Shown in pieces: positions 16,469 through 25,139 of a stretch of DNA of 64,000 nt (the stretch's first letter is position 1; each line of letters starts with the position of its first letter). The translations under genes and the position numbers were made by a program. The stretch is from Bacteroidota bacterium (lineage in GTDB: Bacteria; Bacteroidota; Bacteroidia; Chitinophagales; Chitinophagaceae), in assembly GCA_023416995.1 (NCBI GenBank), contig JAEZGI010000071.1, forward strand, positions 35,107 to 99,106. The letters are read 5' to 3'. The notes beneath the pieces were generated by a model. It searched no databases. It was not told the DNA's origin and was given only the letters and a program-made list of their open reading frames with translations.

Positions 16469-17938
16469 TCATGGCGAAGCTACCAGGCTATCGCTTTGCA
16501 ATTGCAGTTGAATCCCATACAACTCACGGAACAGCACCGGAAAAGTATTGACATTGCTTAGACCGCTGTACCATGCAGCAGTATCCGCACCCGGCGCATA
16601 TACGCTGTGTATGGTGTTATGACCCAGGTATAGTTTATCTGTACCAACATGTCTCGATCCATGATCACTTGTCAAAATTATCACGGCATTTTCGTTGACA
16701 ACAGATTTTAATTTCTTTAGAAAGGTTGCCATCATTTTATTGGTATACACAAGGTATTGAAGGTAAGCATCATCTTTACGCGCCTGTGTCCATTCATTTT
16801 CTTTCAACACCCGGGTTAATCTGCCAAGGCTGTCGCGAAGAAACGGTTCATGCGGCATCATGAGATGCAGGTAAGTGAACTTGGGCTGATTGTTTTTTTG
16901 CACTGCTTCGTCAAGCACCTCCTGCATCATGCGATGATTATTCTGCTCTGTCCGCCGGCGTTTGCGCAAAATAAAATAATTGTTACCTGCATTTCCCAGC
17001 AGATCGGGCAATGCCGCGCCAACCCGGTAATACAGGGTTTGATGTTGCAACAGGTTCAAACGTTGTGGCAACAAATTCTGGTCATACCCTGCCTGTCCAT
17101 GTACATAGAAGGGCGACTTGTTGCGAATATTATATCCCATATCAGAAAATAAATCGCAAACCCGGTTTTGCCCAAGCATTTCAAGGGCGGTTTTATACGC
17201 GTAATGGTTTGAGATAGCAGGTCCGCCTGGAGTCTCCAGCAACTGCATATTCAGCATTGACGCTATAGAAAATACTGTAAGACTATAATTACTAAAAGAC
17301 CTTTTTACCTGGTAAAAACCTTCACCCTGCAGGAACCGTTGAAAATCACTGTTAGCGTAATTGAAATATGACTGAAGGCCTTCGTGCCCCAGGTATTCAT
17401 CCAAAACAATAAGGTACACATCAGGAGTTGCGCGCGTAGTGTCACCCGTGATAGCCGCAATCCTATTTTCCTGACCGTAATAGATTTGCCGCGCAGCCCT
17501 GGTAACATCAATCACTATATATACCAACAGCAATACAACGAGAAATTTTTCCAGGCGTATGAACTTTGCCCTTGAGCGATATAAGTAAAACAACCCAAGG
17601 GTGACCGCAAAGAATGAGAGAGGCAGGAAAATGGTAAGTCGCCCGAACCATGCTATGGGCCTGATGCCTCCGGTTATATCCTGGAACACGCCAAAAAACA
17701 ATATCATCGTAACAACCAGGAAGGTTGCAATAACTGTTTTCAGAGCAGAAGAAAAAAACCGCTGAAACAGTTGGTACAAAGCCAGGCCGCAGGTTATTAA
17801 TATCAATAATAACATCAGGCTCTGACCTATTGGAACAGCGCCACCATTTACAACAATACCATGTAAAATGAAATAACAAACAAGCAGAAGTACCAGGCGA
17901 CGTTGTTGCAGATATCGTGTGAATGCAGCAACTTTCAT
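16469..17938 (-). CDS. Membrane-anchored sulfatase-like (alkaline phosphatase superfamily) protein
   Basis: A 489-residue protein with five hydrophobic segments in the first 160 residues and a C-terminal alkaline-phosphatase-superfamily domain. Metal-site motifs are VYLIVLDEYLG, ILTSDHGSR and a His in LGHNTIH; the nucleophile is expected in the SNYSLTVFS region. The layout resembles LPS or teichoic-acid modifying transferases (phosphoethanolamine or glycerol-phosphate), but the substrate cannot be assigned. It follows the deoxynucleoside kinase gene by 9 bp and is probably co-transcribed. Confidence 0.8.
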   Translation of the reverse strand: MKVAAFTRYLQQRRLVLLLVCYFILHGIVVNGGAVPIGQSLMLLLILITCGLALYQLFQRFFSSALKTVIATFLVVTMILFFGVFQDITGGIRPIAWFGRLTIFLPLSFFAVTLGLFYLYRSRAKFIRLEKFLVVLLLVYIVIDVTRAARQIYYGQENRIAAITGDTTRATPDVYLIVLDEYLGHEGLQSYFNYANSDFQRFLQGEGFYQVKRSFSNYSLTVFSIASMLNMQLLETPGGPAISNHYAYKTALEMLGQNRVCDLFSDMGYNIRNKSPFYVHGQAGYDQNLLPQRLNLLQHQTLYYRVGAALPDLLGNAGNNYFILRKRRRTEQNNHRMMQEVLDEAVQKNNQPKFTYLHLMMPHEPFLRDSLGRLTRVLKENEWTQARKDDAYLQYLVYTNKMMATFLKKLKSVVNENAVIILTSDHGSRHVGTDKLYLGHNTIHSVYAPGADTAAWYSGLSNVNTFPVLFRELYGIQLQLQSDSLVASP

Positions 17939-17947
17939 TTCAGGGTA

Positions 17948-18583
17948 TTAAAACAATCCGTAGATCTGGGAATCTATTTTGTTGATGATATCACCAAGAT
18001 GTTCTTCGTTTTCAGGAAACTTGTTTTTATCAATGTCAATAACGAGCAACGGACCTTCTTTATACCCATCGATCCATTTGTTATAGTAATCGTTCAACCG
18101 TTTGAGATAATCAAGGCGGATATTCTCTTCATATTCCCGTCCCCGTTTTTGAATTTGTGCCACAAGTGTGGGTACAGAGGCTTTAAGATAAATCAACAGG
18201 TCAGGCGGCTGCACCATTGATTTCAGTGTTTCGAAGAACTGAAAATAGTTGTCATAATCCCTTTTATTCATCAATCCCATCTCGTGAAGATTCGGCGCAA
18301 AAATGTGCGCATCTTCATATATTGTTCTGTCCTGTACAATGGTTTCAGTACCCCTTTGTATATCGAGCAATTGGTTTAAACGACTGTTTAAAAAATATAT
18401 CTGGAGGTTAAAGCTCCAGCGGGGCATGTCTTCATAAAAATCGAAGAGATAAGGATTGTGGTCAACATCTTCGAACTGCGGGATCCATCTATAATGTTTG
18501 CTGAGTAATTCTGTAAGCGTCGTTTTTCCTGCCCCGATATTTCCTGCTACTGCAATATGTTTTGGTTTCTTGCTTTTTGCCAT
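17948..18583 (-). CDS. Deoxynucleoside kinase (dAK/dGK type)
   Basis: A 211-residue cytoplasmic kinase that phosphorylates deoxynucleosides for salvage. The P-loop GNIGAGKTT, the substrate motif FEDVDHNPYL, the catalytic/sugar-binding segment QDRTIYEDAHIF and the LID segment KRGREYEENI are in the family order. The usual DRS motif reads DRT. The base specificity is not readable. It heads a two-gene unit with the sulfatase-like protein. Confidence 0.88.
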   Translation of the reverse strand: MAKSKKPKHIAVAGNIGAGKTTLTELLSKHYRWIPQFEDVDHNPYLFDFYEDMPRWSFNLQIYFLNSRLNQLLDIQRGTETIVQDRTIYEDAHIFAPNLHEMGLMNKRDYDNYFQFFETLKSMVQPPDLLIYLKASVPTLVAQIQKRGREYEENIRLDYLKRLNDYYNKWIDGYKEGPLLVIDIDKNKFPENEEHLGDIINKIDSQIYGLF

Positions 18584-18662
18584 AGTGAATCGCCGGTTTT
18601 CTGTTTCAGTCTCAAATTAAGGTTATTCAAGCGTTTAATTCACTTGACAAATTCGGATAAGA

Positions 18663-19658
18663 TCAATAGTAATTAAGGCCCATCGCCTGGCGTACCAGGC
18701 TCATGGTCGCCGCTGAACTTTTACGTGCCTTTTCGGCCCCTTTCTCCATTACTTCACGAAGGTACTTTTCGTCGTGCCGGATAGATTCGGCCTTCTCGCG
18801 GATGGGAGCAATAAAGCGGACCAGGTCGGCGGCAAGCTGTTTTTTCATGTCACCATAACGAATGCTGCAATTATTGAAAGCCTGGTCATAATGATCATAA
18901 GTATTCTCATCACTGACCAGTTTCATCAGCTGAAACAGATTTTGAATATAATCGGGCCGCTCGGCATTTGGTGTGGCAGGACCACTATCGGTTTTTGCTT
19001 TTTTTACTTTGTCAAGGATTAGTGCATCACTGTCCGATAAATACAGGGTAGCGTTCTGGTTTTCGCTTTTACTCATTTTCCCGGCACCATCAAGACTTGG
19101 CACTTTCACCAGTTCACCGCCGAAATTGAATGCAGCGGGCATAGGGAAGGTATCACCATAACGGAAATTAAAACGTTGTGCAAAGTTTCGCGCCATTTCC
19201 AGGTGCTGTTCCTGATCCTTTCCAACCGGAACAAGCGCGGCACGATGTAATAGTATATCTGCAGCCTGTAATACAGGATAGGTAAGTAAACCTGCGTTCA
19301 CGTTCTGTGGTTGCAGTCTTATTTTGTCTTTAAAAGTGGTGGTTTTTTCAAGCTCACCCACATAAGCCAGCATGTTCAGGTAGAGATATAATTCAGACGT
19401 GTCATAAACATGGCTCTGGCAATAAAGAGCGACCTTTTCAGGATCAAGACCGGAAGCTATATGTTCTGCAATAACCCTTGATACATTTGTTTTGAGTTCA
19501 CTCGTGTCGGGGTGGGTGGTAAGTGAGTGTAAATCCGCAACCATGAAAAAACATTCGTATTCAGATTGTAGCCGGATGTAGTTTTTTAAAGCTCCAAAGT
19601 AATTCCCCAGGTGTAAAAATCCGGTGGGCCTGATCCCACTCATAACGATTTGCTTCAT
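18663..19658 (-). CDS. trpS: Tryptophan-tRNA ligase
   Basis: Class I aminoacyl-tRNA synthetase that charges tRNA-Trp. The 331-residue protein has the HIGH-type motif as TGFLHLGNYFG and the KMSKS loop as GKMSKSENQN, and the length is standard. I set the start at the ATG at 19658 (MKQIVMSGIRPTG), which begins at the conserved N-terminus; an upstream extension to 19718 would run into the divergent gatC start. The two genes diverge with 58 bp between their start codons. Confidence 0.96.
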   Translation of the reverse strand: MKQIVMSGIRPTGFLHLGNYFGALKNYIRLQSEYECFFMVADLHSLTTHPDTSELKTNVSRVIAEHIASGLDPEKVALYCQSHVYDTSELYLYLNMLAYVGELEKTTTFKDKIRLQPQNVNAGLLTYPVLQAADILLHRAALVPVGKDQEQHLEMARNFAQRFNFRYGDTFPMPAAFNFGGELVKVPSLDGAGKMSKSENQNATLYLSDSDALILDKVKKAKTDSGPATPNAERPDYIQNLFQLMKLVSDENTYDHYDQAFNNCSIRYGDMKKQLAADLVRFIAPIREKAESIRHDEKYLREVMEKGAEKARKSSAATMSLVRQAMGLNYY

Positions 19659-19703
19659 ATTCTTCAAATGGACAGCGAAGATAGAGATAAAGCCGTTTTT
19701 TGT

Positions 19704-19711
19704 TATTTTTG
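19704..19711 (+). promoter_or_regulatory. -7 element immediately before gatC
   Basis: TATTTTTG is a full match to TAnnTTTG and ends 5 nt before the gatC ATG. The expected start of transcription would be at or next to the start codon, so the message would be leaderless or nearly so. I see no good -33 box. Confidence 0.4.
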
Positions 19712-19716
19712 TTTTC

Positions 19717-20013
19717 ATGGAAGTGAACGATAAACTTGTTGAAGAACTGGCAAACCTTTCAAGGCTTAGGTTTGAGGATCATGAAAAAGCCGAAATCAGA
19801 AAGGACCTTCAGAAGATGATTCAGTTTGTGGAGAAGCTCAACGAACTTGATACAGAAGGCGTTGAACCTCTGCTGCATATGTCGGCCAATCTCAATGTTT
19901 TACGGGAAGATGTGGTTCGGGGTTCGGTTAGCCGCGAAGAAGCGCTGAAAAATGCTCCTGACCAGGATGGCACTTTTTTCCGTGTACCCAAGGTTATTTC
20001 CCGACCTGAATAA
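19717..20013 (+). CDS. gatC: Asp-tRNA(Asn)/Glu-tRNA(Gln) amidotransferase subunit C
   Basis: Small subunit of the GatCAB complex, which converts mischarged Glu-tRNA(Gln) or Asp-tRNA(Asn) to the correct species. The 98-residue protein has the family pattern: KLVEELANLSRLRF at the N-terminus, a central VEPLLHMSANLNVLREDV segment and the C-terminal DGTFFRVPKVI. I start at the ATG at 19717, because this matches the family and an upstream extension would cross the divergent promoter region. gatA and gatB are not nearby. Confidence 0.94.
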   Translation: MEVNDKLVEELANLSRLRFEDHEKAEIRKDLQKMIQFVEKLNELDTEGVEPLLHMSANLNVLREDVVRGSVSREEALKNAPDQDGTFFRVPKVISRPE

Positions 20014-20097
20014 GCGGAAAATAATGCGGGCTATCCGTAATAATTCCTTTTCTTTACGACGCATGACTTGCACTCATTCCAAATCAATTACCTTACT

Positions 20098-20802
20098 ATG
20101 ACCCCGATCATCCATCTTGAGAATATCCGCAAAAGTTATTACATGGGTAAACAGGCAATATCCGTGTTGAAAGGTATTAACCTGGATATTTTCAAAGGCG
20201 ATTACGTGGCTTTGATGGGCCCCTCAGGATCGGGTAAAAGCACCCTGATGAATATACTGGGCTGCCTCGATACACCCACCGCAGGCACCTATATATTAAA
20301 TGGCCATGATGCAAGCAAGATGCTTGACGATAATCTTGCAGATATCCGGAATAAGGAAATCGGTTTTGTGTTTCAGCAGTTTAATCTTCTGCCAAGATTG
20401 TCCGCAGCGGAAAATGTTGCGCTTCCCCTGGTTTATGCCGGTGTTCCCAAAAAGCAACGTGCAGAAATGGCTATGGAGGTGATCCGTAAAGTTGGATTAG
20501 AAGAAAGAAGTCATCACAAACCAAATGAGCTCAGTGGTGGACAGTGTCAGCGTGTTGCTATCGCACGGGCGCTTGTTAACAGCCCGGCATTGATCCTGGC
20601 AGATGAACCTACGGGTAACCTTGATTCCAAAACTTCTATTGAAATCATGGAGATATTTAATAGTATCCATGCTGCCGGTAACACGGTGGTGCTCGTTACC
20701 CACGAAGAAGACATTGCCAACTATGCGCGCCGAGTGGTTCGTTTAAAAGATGGATTGATTGAAAGCGACCAGTTGAACCCCCAATTCGCAGTTCCTGCCT
20801 AG
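20098..20802 (+). CDS. ABC transporter ATP-binding protein, MacB/LolD-like
   Basis: A 234-residue ATPase of the MacB/LolD/FtsE group that drives extracellular or periplasmic substrate handling through FtsX-type permeases. Walker A GPSGSGKST, Q-loop FVFQQFNLLPRL, signature LSGGQCQR, Walker B LILADEPTG and the switch His in VTHEE are all present. The ATG at 20098 is chosen over an in-frame TTG ten codons upstream. No MacB/FtsX permease or membrane-fusion gene lies next to it. The adenosyltransferase gene follows after 24 bp. Confidence 0.88.
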   Translation: MTPIIHLENIRKSYYMGKQAISVLKGINLDIFKGDYVALMGPSGSGKSTLMNILGCLDTPTAGTYILNGHDASKMLDDNLADIRNKEIGFVFQQFNLLPRLSAAENVALPLVYAGVPKKQRAEMAMEVIRKVGLEERSHHKPNELSGGQCQRVAIARALVNSPALILADEPTGNLDSKTSIEIMEIFNSIHAAGNTVVLVTHEEDIANYARRVVRLKDGLIESDQLNPQFAVPA

Positions 20803-20826
20803 GCAGCAATAGCATTTAATATTATT

Positions 20827-21387
20827 ATGGCATTCAGGATCTATACAAAAACCGGTGATGCAGGCACTACCTCGCTGATCGGTGGAACCAAGGTTTCCAA
20901 GTCGCATTTACGGATAGAAGCTTATGGGACCGTTGACGAATTGAATGCTCATACCGGGCTTTGCCGTGACCTGTTGGAGGATGAACAAACACGCGAAATA
21001 CTGTATGAGATCCAGGACCGGCTCTTCACTATTGGTTCTACGCTTGCCGTGGATCCTTCCAAAGAAACAAAGATGAACATCCCGGGACTGCAGGAAGATG
21101 ACATCGTTATCCTGGAGAATGAAATAGATCGGATGACGGCAGCACTACCCGAGATGAAAAGTTTTATTCTGCCCGGTGGCCACCCTACTGTGTCGGAGAT
21201 TCATGTTACTAGATGCGTTTGTCGCCGGGCTGAGCGACTTTGTGTAAAGCTTGTTGCAGAAAGCGGCGAAGACTATCCGTTAGTGATCAAATACATCAAC
21301 CGGCTCAGTGATTACTTTTTTGTGCTGGCACGATATGTTGCCATGCAAATAAATGTTCCTGAAATCCCCTGGAGACCAAGAGTATAA
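20827..21387 (+). CDS. Cob(I)alamin adenosyltransferase, PduO type
   Basis: Transfers the adenosyl group of ATP to cob(I)alamin to make coenzyme B12. The 186-residue protein has the ATP-binding N-terminus TKTGDAGTTSLIGG, the YGTVDELNAHTGL segment, the RCVCRRAERLC helix and NRLSDYFFVLAR near the C-terminus, all diagnostic for the PduO family. Length is standard. It begins 24 bp after the ABC ATPase gene; no other B12 gene is present here. Confidence 0.92.
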   Translation: MAFRIYTKTGDAGTTSLIGGTKVSKSHLRIEAYGTVDELNAHTGLCRDLLEDEQTREILYEIQDRLFTIGSTLAVDPSKETKMNIPGLQEDDIVILENEIDRMTAALPEMKSFILPGGHPTVSEIHVTRCVCRRAERLCVKLVAESGEDYPLVIKYINRLSDYFFVLARYVAMQINVPEIPWRPRV

Positions 21388-21393
21388 TTTTAC

Positions 21394-22044
21394 CTAAATA
21401 ATTTTCCCGTCTTTCATGTGCAGTATCCGGTCGCTCATGGTAGCGAGTTCCTCGTTGTGCGTAACAATCAGGAAGGTCTGACCGAGTTGCTGTCTTAAGT
21501 CAAAGAAAAGTTGATGGAGTTCGCGTGCATTTCCTGAATCCAGGTTACCTGTGGGTTCGTCAGCGAATATAATAGCAGGATTGTTTATTAGTGCACGTGC
21601 CACAGCTACCCGTTGTTGTTCGCCACCCGACATACTACCGGGCTTACTTTCAATACGGTGGCGCAAACCAAGTGTTTCAAGCAGTTCTACGGCGCGGTCC
21701 GTAACATCTTTTTTCTTTTTGCCGGCCATCCAGCCAGGTATTGATACATTTTCTATGGCGCTGAATTCAGGCAACAGGTGGTGAAACTGGAAGACAAACC
21801 CAATATGTTTATTTCTAAAAGCAGCCACCTGTTTCTCTTTCAGGTAATTCACGGCCTGACCGTTGATCACAACCTCCCCTTTGGTGGGTGCGTCGAGCGT
21901 TCCAAGGATATGGAGCAAAGTGCTTTTCCCTGAGCCGGAGGGACCGACAATACTAACAATCTCAGATTTGCCTATTTCAAGATCAACACCACGCAAAACC
22001 TCCATTTTGCCGTAGAACTTCTGAATATTCGTTGCTTTTAACAT
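21394..22044 (-). CDS. lolD: Lipoprotein-releasing ABC ATPase LolD
   Basis: A 216-residue ATPase that powers release of outer-membrane lipoproteins from the inner membrane. Walker A GPSGSGKST, Q-loop FVFQFHHLLPEFSAIENV, signature MSGGEQQR, Walker B IIFADEPTGNLDSG and the switch His VTHNEE are complete. The FQFHHLLPEF wording is typical of LolD. No lolC/E permease adjoins it, so the substrate is by similarity only. The gene converges with the adenosyltransferase gene with 6 bp between stops. Confidence 0.87.
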   Translation of the reverse strand: MLKATNIQKFYGKMEVLRGVDLEIGKSEIVSIVGPSGSGKSTLLHILGTLDAPTKGEVVINGQAVNYLKEKQVAAFRNKHIGFVFQFHHLLPEFSAIENVSIPGWMAGKKKKDVTDRAVELLETLGLRHRIESKPGSMSGGEQQRVAVARALINNPAIIFADEPTGNLDSGNARELHQLFFDLRQQLGQTFLIVTHNEELATMSDRILHMKDGKII

Positions 22045-22116
22045 AATTGGTAATCAGCGAAGTAAGTTACTAAAATCTAAATTAAAAGAATTATGCAACC
22101 GTTTTTCAATATTAGA

Positions 22117-22147
22117 TTTGGTTATTTCGTTTAGAAATTTACTTTTG
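22117..22147 (+). promoter_or_regulatory. Canonical Bacteroidota promoter of the DUF2795 gene
   Basis: TTTG at 22117-22120, exactly 19 nt, then TACTTTTG at 22140-22147: a full match to the -33/-7 consensus. The start of transcription should be near 22154, giving a leader of about 50 nt. The leader carries a 6-bp hairpin, GAGGGA / TCCCTC, at about 22158-22180. Confidence 0.85.
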
Positions 22148-22202
22148 CGGAAAAATTGAGGGAAGATTTCAAAATCCCTCCTCAAATTAAACAGGCATAA
22201 TA

Positions 22203-22421
22203 ATGTTTTGGACACTCGCACTGGCATCCTACCTCGAAGACGCACCCTGGCCTGCTACCAAGGATGAATTGATCGATTACGCAATCCGCAGTGGCGCGCC
22301 GATCGAAGTAGTGGAGAACCTCCAGGAACTGGAGGATGAAGGAGAAATTTATGAGGTTATCGAAGACATCTGGCCGGATTACCCGAGCCAGGACGACTTC
22401 TTCAACGAAGATGAGTATTAA
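22203..22421 (+). CDS. DUF2795 small acidic protein
   Basis: A 72-residue, strongly acidic protein without signal or membrane segment. The core ALASYLEDAPWPATKDELIDYAIRSGAP and the following EVVENLQELED helix match the DUF2795 family, a small helical domain of unknown role found widely in Bacteroidota and actinobacteria. The gene is monocistronic: it has its own canonical promoter about 60 bp upstream and ends at a strong terminator at 22436-22475. That isolated, clean unit suggests steady high expression. Confidence 0.88.
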   Translation: MFWTLALASYLEDAPWPATKDELIDYAIRSGAPIEVVENLQELEDEGEIYEVIEDIWPDYPSQDDFFNEDEY

Positions 22422-22435
22422 TCAGCTCAGACTTA

Positions 22436-22475
22436 TAAAAGAAAAAACGGACCACCTGGTCCGTTTTTTCTTTTA
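22436..22475. terminator. Bidirectional terminator between DUF2795 gene and fabI
   Basis: Stem ACGGACC / GGTCCGT with loop ACCT at 22447-22464, extended on both sides by complementary A- and T-runs (AAAAGAAAAA and TTTTTCTTTT). It ends transcription in both directions, serving the DUF2795 gene and the convergent fabI. Confidence 0.9.
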
Positions 22476-22486
22476 TAAAGCGGTGA

Positions 22487-23299
22487 TTATTTTTCCATCT
22501 GCTCAATAACGCTGCCGGTTACACCCATGAGTGAGAACCCACCGTCATGGAAAAGATTCTGCATAGTAACCATCTTAGTAAGATCGCTGAACATAGACAC
22601 GCAATAATCGGCGCATTGGTCAGCAGTTGCATTTCCCAGCGGGCTCATTTTTTCTGCATAGCCTATGAAACCATCAAATCCCTTCACACCACCACCCGCT
22701 GTGGTTTTGGTTGGTGATTGTGAGATCGTATTCACGCGAACTTTTTTTCTCAGCGCATAGTGATAACCAAAACTCCGGGCCACGCTTTCCAGCAATGCTT
22801 TGGCATCTGCCATTTCGCTATAATCAGGAAATACCCGCTGCGCTGCTATATAGCTAAGTGCTACCACACTACCCCATTCATTTATAGCATCCATGTCCCA
22901 GGCAGTCTTCAGCACGCGATGCAGCGACATGGCCGAGATATCCAGGGTTTTCTGGTTGAACCCATAATCAAGATCAGTATAGTCGCGGCCTTTGCGAACG
23001 TTCAGACTCATACCAATTGAATGCAGGATAAAATCAACACCTCCATTGAAGTGAGTCATGGCACCTTCGAACAGTTTTTTCAGATCGTCCATATTGGTAA
23101 CATCAGCACCAAATACAGGTGCCTGAACCTGTTCCGCAAGTTTATTTATTTCGCCCATTCTGAGGGCCACAGGTGCATTTGACAATACAATACTGGCACC
23201 TTCTTCATGGCAACGCAAAGCTGTGCGCCAGGCCATAGATTTTTCATCTAACGCTCCGAATATGATTCCTTTTTTTCCTTTCAAGAGGTTGTACGACAT
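22487..23299 (-). CDS. fabI: Enoyl-[acyl-carrier-protein] reductase (NADH)
   Basis: Catalyses the last reduction of each fatty acid elongation cycle. The 270-residue short-chain dehydrogenase has the N-terminal cofactor segment GIIFGALDEKSMAWR, and the FabI-type catalytic pair Tyr-x6-Lys in YSEMADAK, with the substrate-loop segment SQSPTKTTAGG. The length is standard. The gene stands alone on the minus strand and ends at a bidirectional terminator; a near-consensus -7 box (TACTTTTA on the minus strand) lies about 40 bp upstream of the ATG. Confidence 0.95.
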   Translation of the reverse strand: MSYNLLKGKKGIIFGALDEKSMAWRTALRCHEEGASIVLSNAPVALRMGEINKLAEQVQAPVFGADVTNMDDLKKLFEGAMTHFNGGVDFILHSIGMSLNVRKGRDYTDLDYGFNQKTLDISAMSLHRVLKTAWDMDAINEWGSVVALSYIAAQRVFPDYSEMADAKALLESVARSFGYHYALRKKVRVNTISQSPTKTTAGGGVKGFDGFIGYAEKMSPLGNATADQCADYCVSMFSDLTKMVTMQNLFHDGGFSLMGVTGSVIEQMEK

Positions 23300-23350
23300 A
23301 GTGGATCTTTGAGATTCTTAAATTTTCGGTAAAAGTAAGGGATTCAATCC

Positions 23351-25015
23351 TTATTCCTGATATGTGACCATCTCCCGCGCATTCTGAAGTGCGGCCGCAG
23401 TAGGCTTTTCACCACTTAACATCTGTGCTATGGTAGTAATCCGCTCTTCCTCATTCAGCAGTTTTATGTTGGTCTTTATCGTACTGCCCTTAGTTTGCTT
23501 GTACACATAAAAATGTGCATCTGCCCTTCCGGCAATCTGCGGCTGGTGCGTTATAGAAATCACCTGACGTTTTGCAGAAAGCCCTTTCATTATGATGCCC
23601 ACCTGTCTTGCAGCCTCACCTGAAATACCTGAATCTATCTCATCAAATATCATGGTTGGCAGATCAAGCGACTCGGCAACAAGTGATTTTATACATAACA
23701 TCAACCTGCTTAATTCACCGCCCGAAGCCACCTTACGGATCGGTTCAAAACGATCACTTTTATTTGCATCAAACAACAATTCTATTTTGTCCAACCCGGT
23801 TTCTGAAAGCAGAGGCAAACCAGTTATCCTTGCCTTTAAACGGGCATTTGGCATACCTACTTTTGTAAGCAACGCATTGACCTTTGTTTCCAGGGGAACA
23901 ACCTGTTTGTTCCTGTTGGCAGTAAGTTTCCCAGCCAGTTCAGCTGCCTCTTTATACAAACGTTGCAATTCGGCTTCATTGGTTTCAATGGCCTCATCAA
24001 TATTTAAAACGGCCTGGAGTTTCTCTGATAGTTGTTGCTTTATTTCCAGCAATTCAGCGGTGGTTTTTACACCGTGTTTTTTGAGTAACTTATAACCAAG
24101 CGCAATGCGGTCATTCAAAACTTCGATGCGGCGCGGATCATACAGAACTTCGTCACTCAGCGTTTGCACTTCGTCTGCAATATCCTGTAATTCGATTTGC
24201 GTGCTCTGGAGGCGTGCAATAAGTTCAGGCAATTTTTGATGGTAAGAAGCAAAACCCTGCAATTGATTTACAAGCGATTTAAGTGTGCTCACTACTGGTT
24301 CTTCCGCTTCCAGCAAATGGTAACCACTTTTCTGTAATGCGGTCCGGATACCTTCCGAGTTAGACAGGAGATTCAGTTCAGCATCTGCTTCTTCCAGTTC
24401 AGATTCCCTGAACGCCGCTTCTTCCAGTTCGTCAAACAAAAACTTATTATAATCAAACTCGCGGGTGAATTGTTCTTTGCGGGTACGCAGTTCGGTTAAA
24501 GCTTCGTTAGCGGTTATCCATTTCCGGTAGACGAGCTGGTAAGCGTTCAATAGTGCCTGTTGAGCAGCGAGGGCATCGATGACATCTCTTTGAAAACCTG
24601 CATCGCCGAGATCCATCGTATCAAACTGCTGATGAAGGTCAACCAGCATAGAGCTGAGCCTTCTGAGCTGGTCCAGGTTTACCGGTGTATCATTTACAAA
24701 CGACCGTGATTTCCCATTTACATTGATCTCGCGCCGGATCACCAGTTCATCTTCAGCATCCAGGTCTTCCTGCCTGAGAAAATCGCGGATATTTTTTTTG
24801 TTATCGGCGGAAAACACTGCTTCAACAAAACATTTTTTTTCGCGGTTACGTAACGCAGCAAGATCAGCACGATCACCCAGAATCAGTGATAAAGCGCCCA
24901 TCAGTATTGATTTTCCTGCCCCTGTTTCGCCGGTTATGATATTGAGCTTACCGGAAAAAACTATTTCTATATCGTCGATGATAGCGTAATTCTGAATATG
25001 AAGTTTATTAAGCAT
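23351..25015 (-). CDS. recN: DNA repair protein RecN
   Basis: SMC-like ATPase acting in recombinational repair of double-strand breaks. The 554-residue protein has the Walker A GETGAGKSILMGALSLILGD, a long coiled coil (about 170-365), the signature ASGGELSRLMLC and Walker B TMIFDEIDSGISGEAA. The ATG at 25015 (MLNKLHIQNYAI) fits the family N-terminus; longer frames would include the promoter at 25058-25087. A perfect inverted repeat lies inside that promoter, so damage-dependent control is possible. Confidence 0.95.
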   Translation of the reverse strand: MLNKLHIQNYAIIDDIEIVFSGKLNIITGETGAGKSILMGALSLILGDRADLAALRNREKKCFVEAVFSADNKKNIRDFLRQEDLDAEDELVIRREINVNGKSRSFVNDTPVNLDQLRRLSSMLVDLHQQFDTMDLGDAGFQRDVIDALAAQQALLNAYQLVYRKWITANEALTELRTRKEQFTREFDYNKFLFDELEEAAFRESELEEADAELNLLSNSEGIRTALQKSGYHLLEAEEPVVSTLKSLVNQLQGFASYHQKLPELIARLQSTQIELQDIADEVQTLSDEVLYDPRRIEVLNDRIALGYKLLKKHGVKTTAELLEIKQQLSEKLQAVLNIDEAIETNEAELQRLYKEAAELAGKLTANRNKQVVPLETKVNALLTKVGMPNARLKARITGLPLLSETGLDKIELLFDANKSDRFEPIRKVASGGELSRLMLCIKSLVAESLDLPTMIFDEIDSGISGEAARQVGIIMKGLSAKRQVISITHQPQIAGRADAHFYVYKQTKGSTIKTNIKLLNEEERITTIAQMLSGEKPTAAALQNAREMVTYQE

Positions 25016-25057
25016 ATAGCGCGCTGAAACTTTTCTTACACATGCAATTTCAAAGTG

Positions 25058-25087
25058 GAAAATTAGCCAATTCAGACTTGTCTGCAA
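25058..25087 (-). promoter_or_regulatory. recN promoter with an inverted repeat in the spacer
   Basis: On the minus strand: TTG (25085-25087), a 19-nt spacer, then TAATTTTC (25058-25065; 7 of 8 to consensus). The spacer begins with a perfect inverted repeat CAGAC-TT-GTCTG (25073-25084), directly next to the -33 box. A repressor bound there would block the promoter. Confidence 0.6.
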
Positions 25088-25139
25088 CCGCAAAATCCGA
25101 AAAAGGACGGGTTATTTTGCACAATGTTTCCAGTACAGA

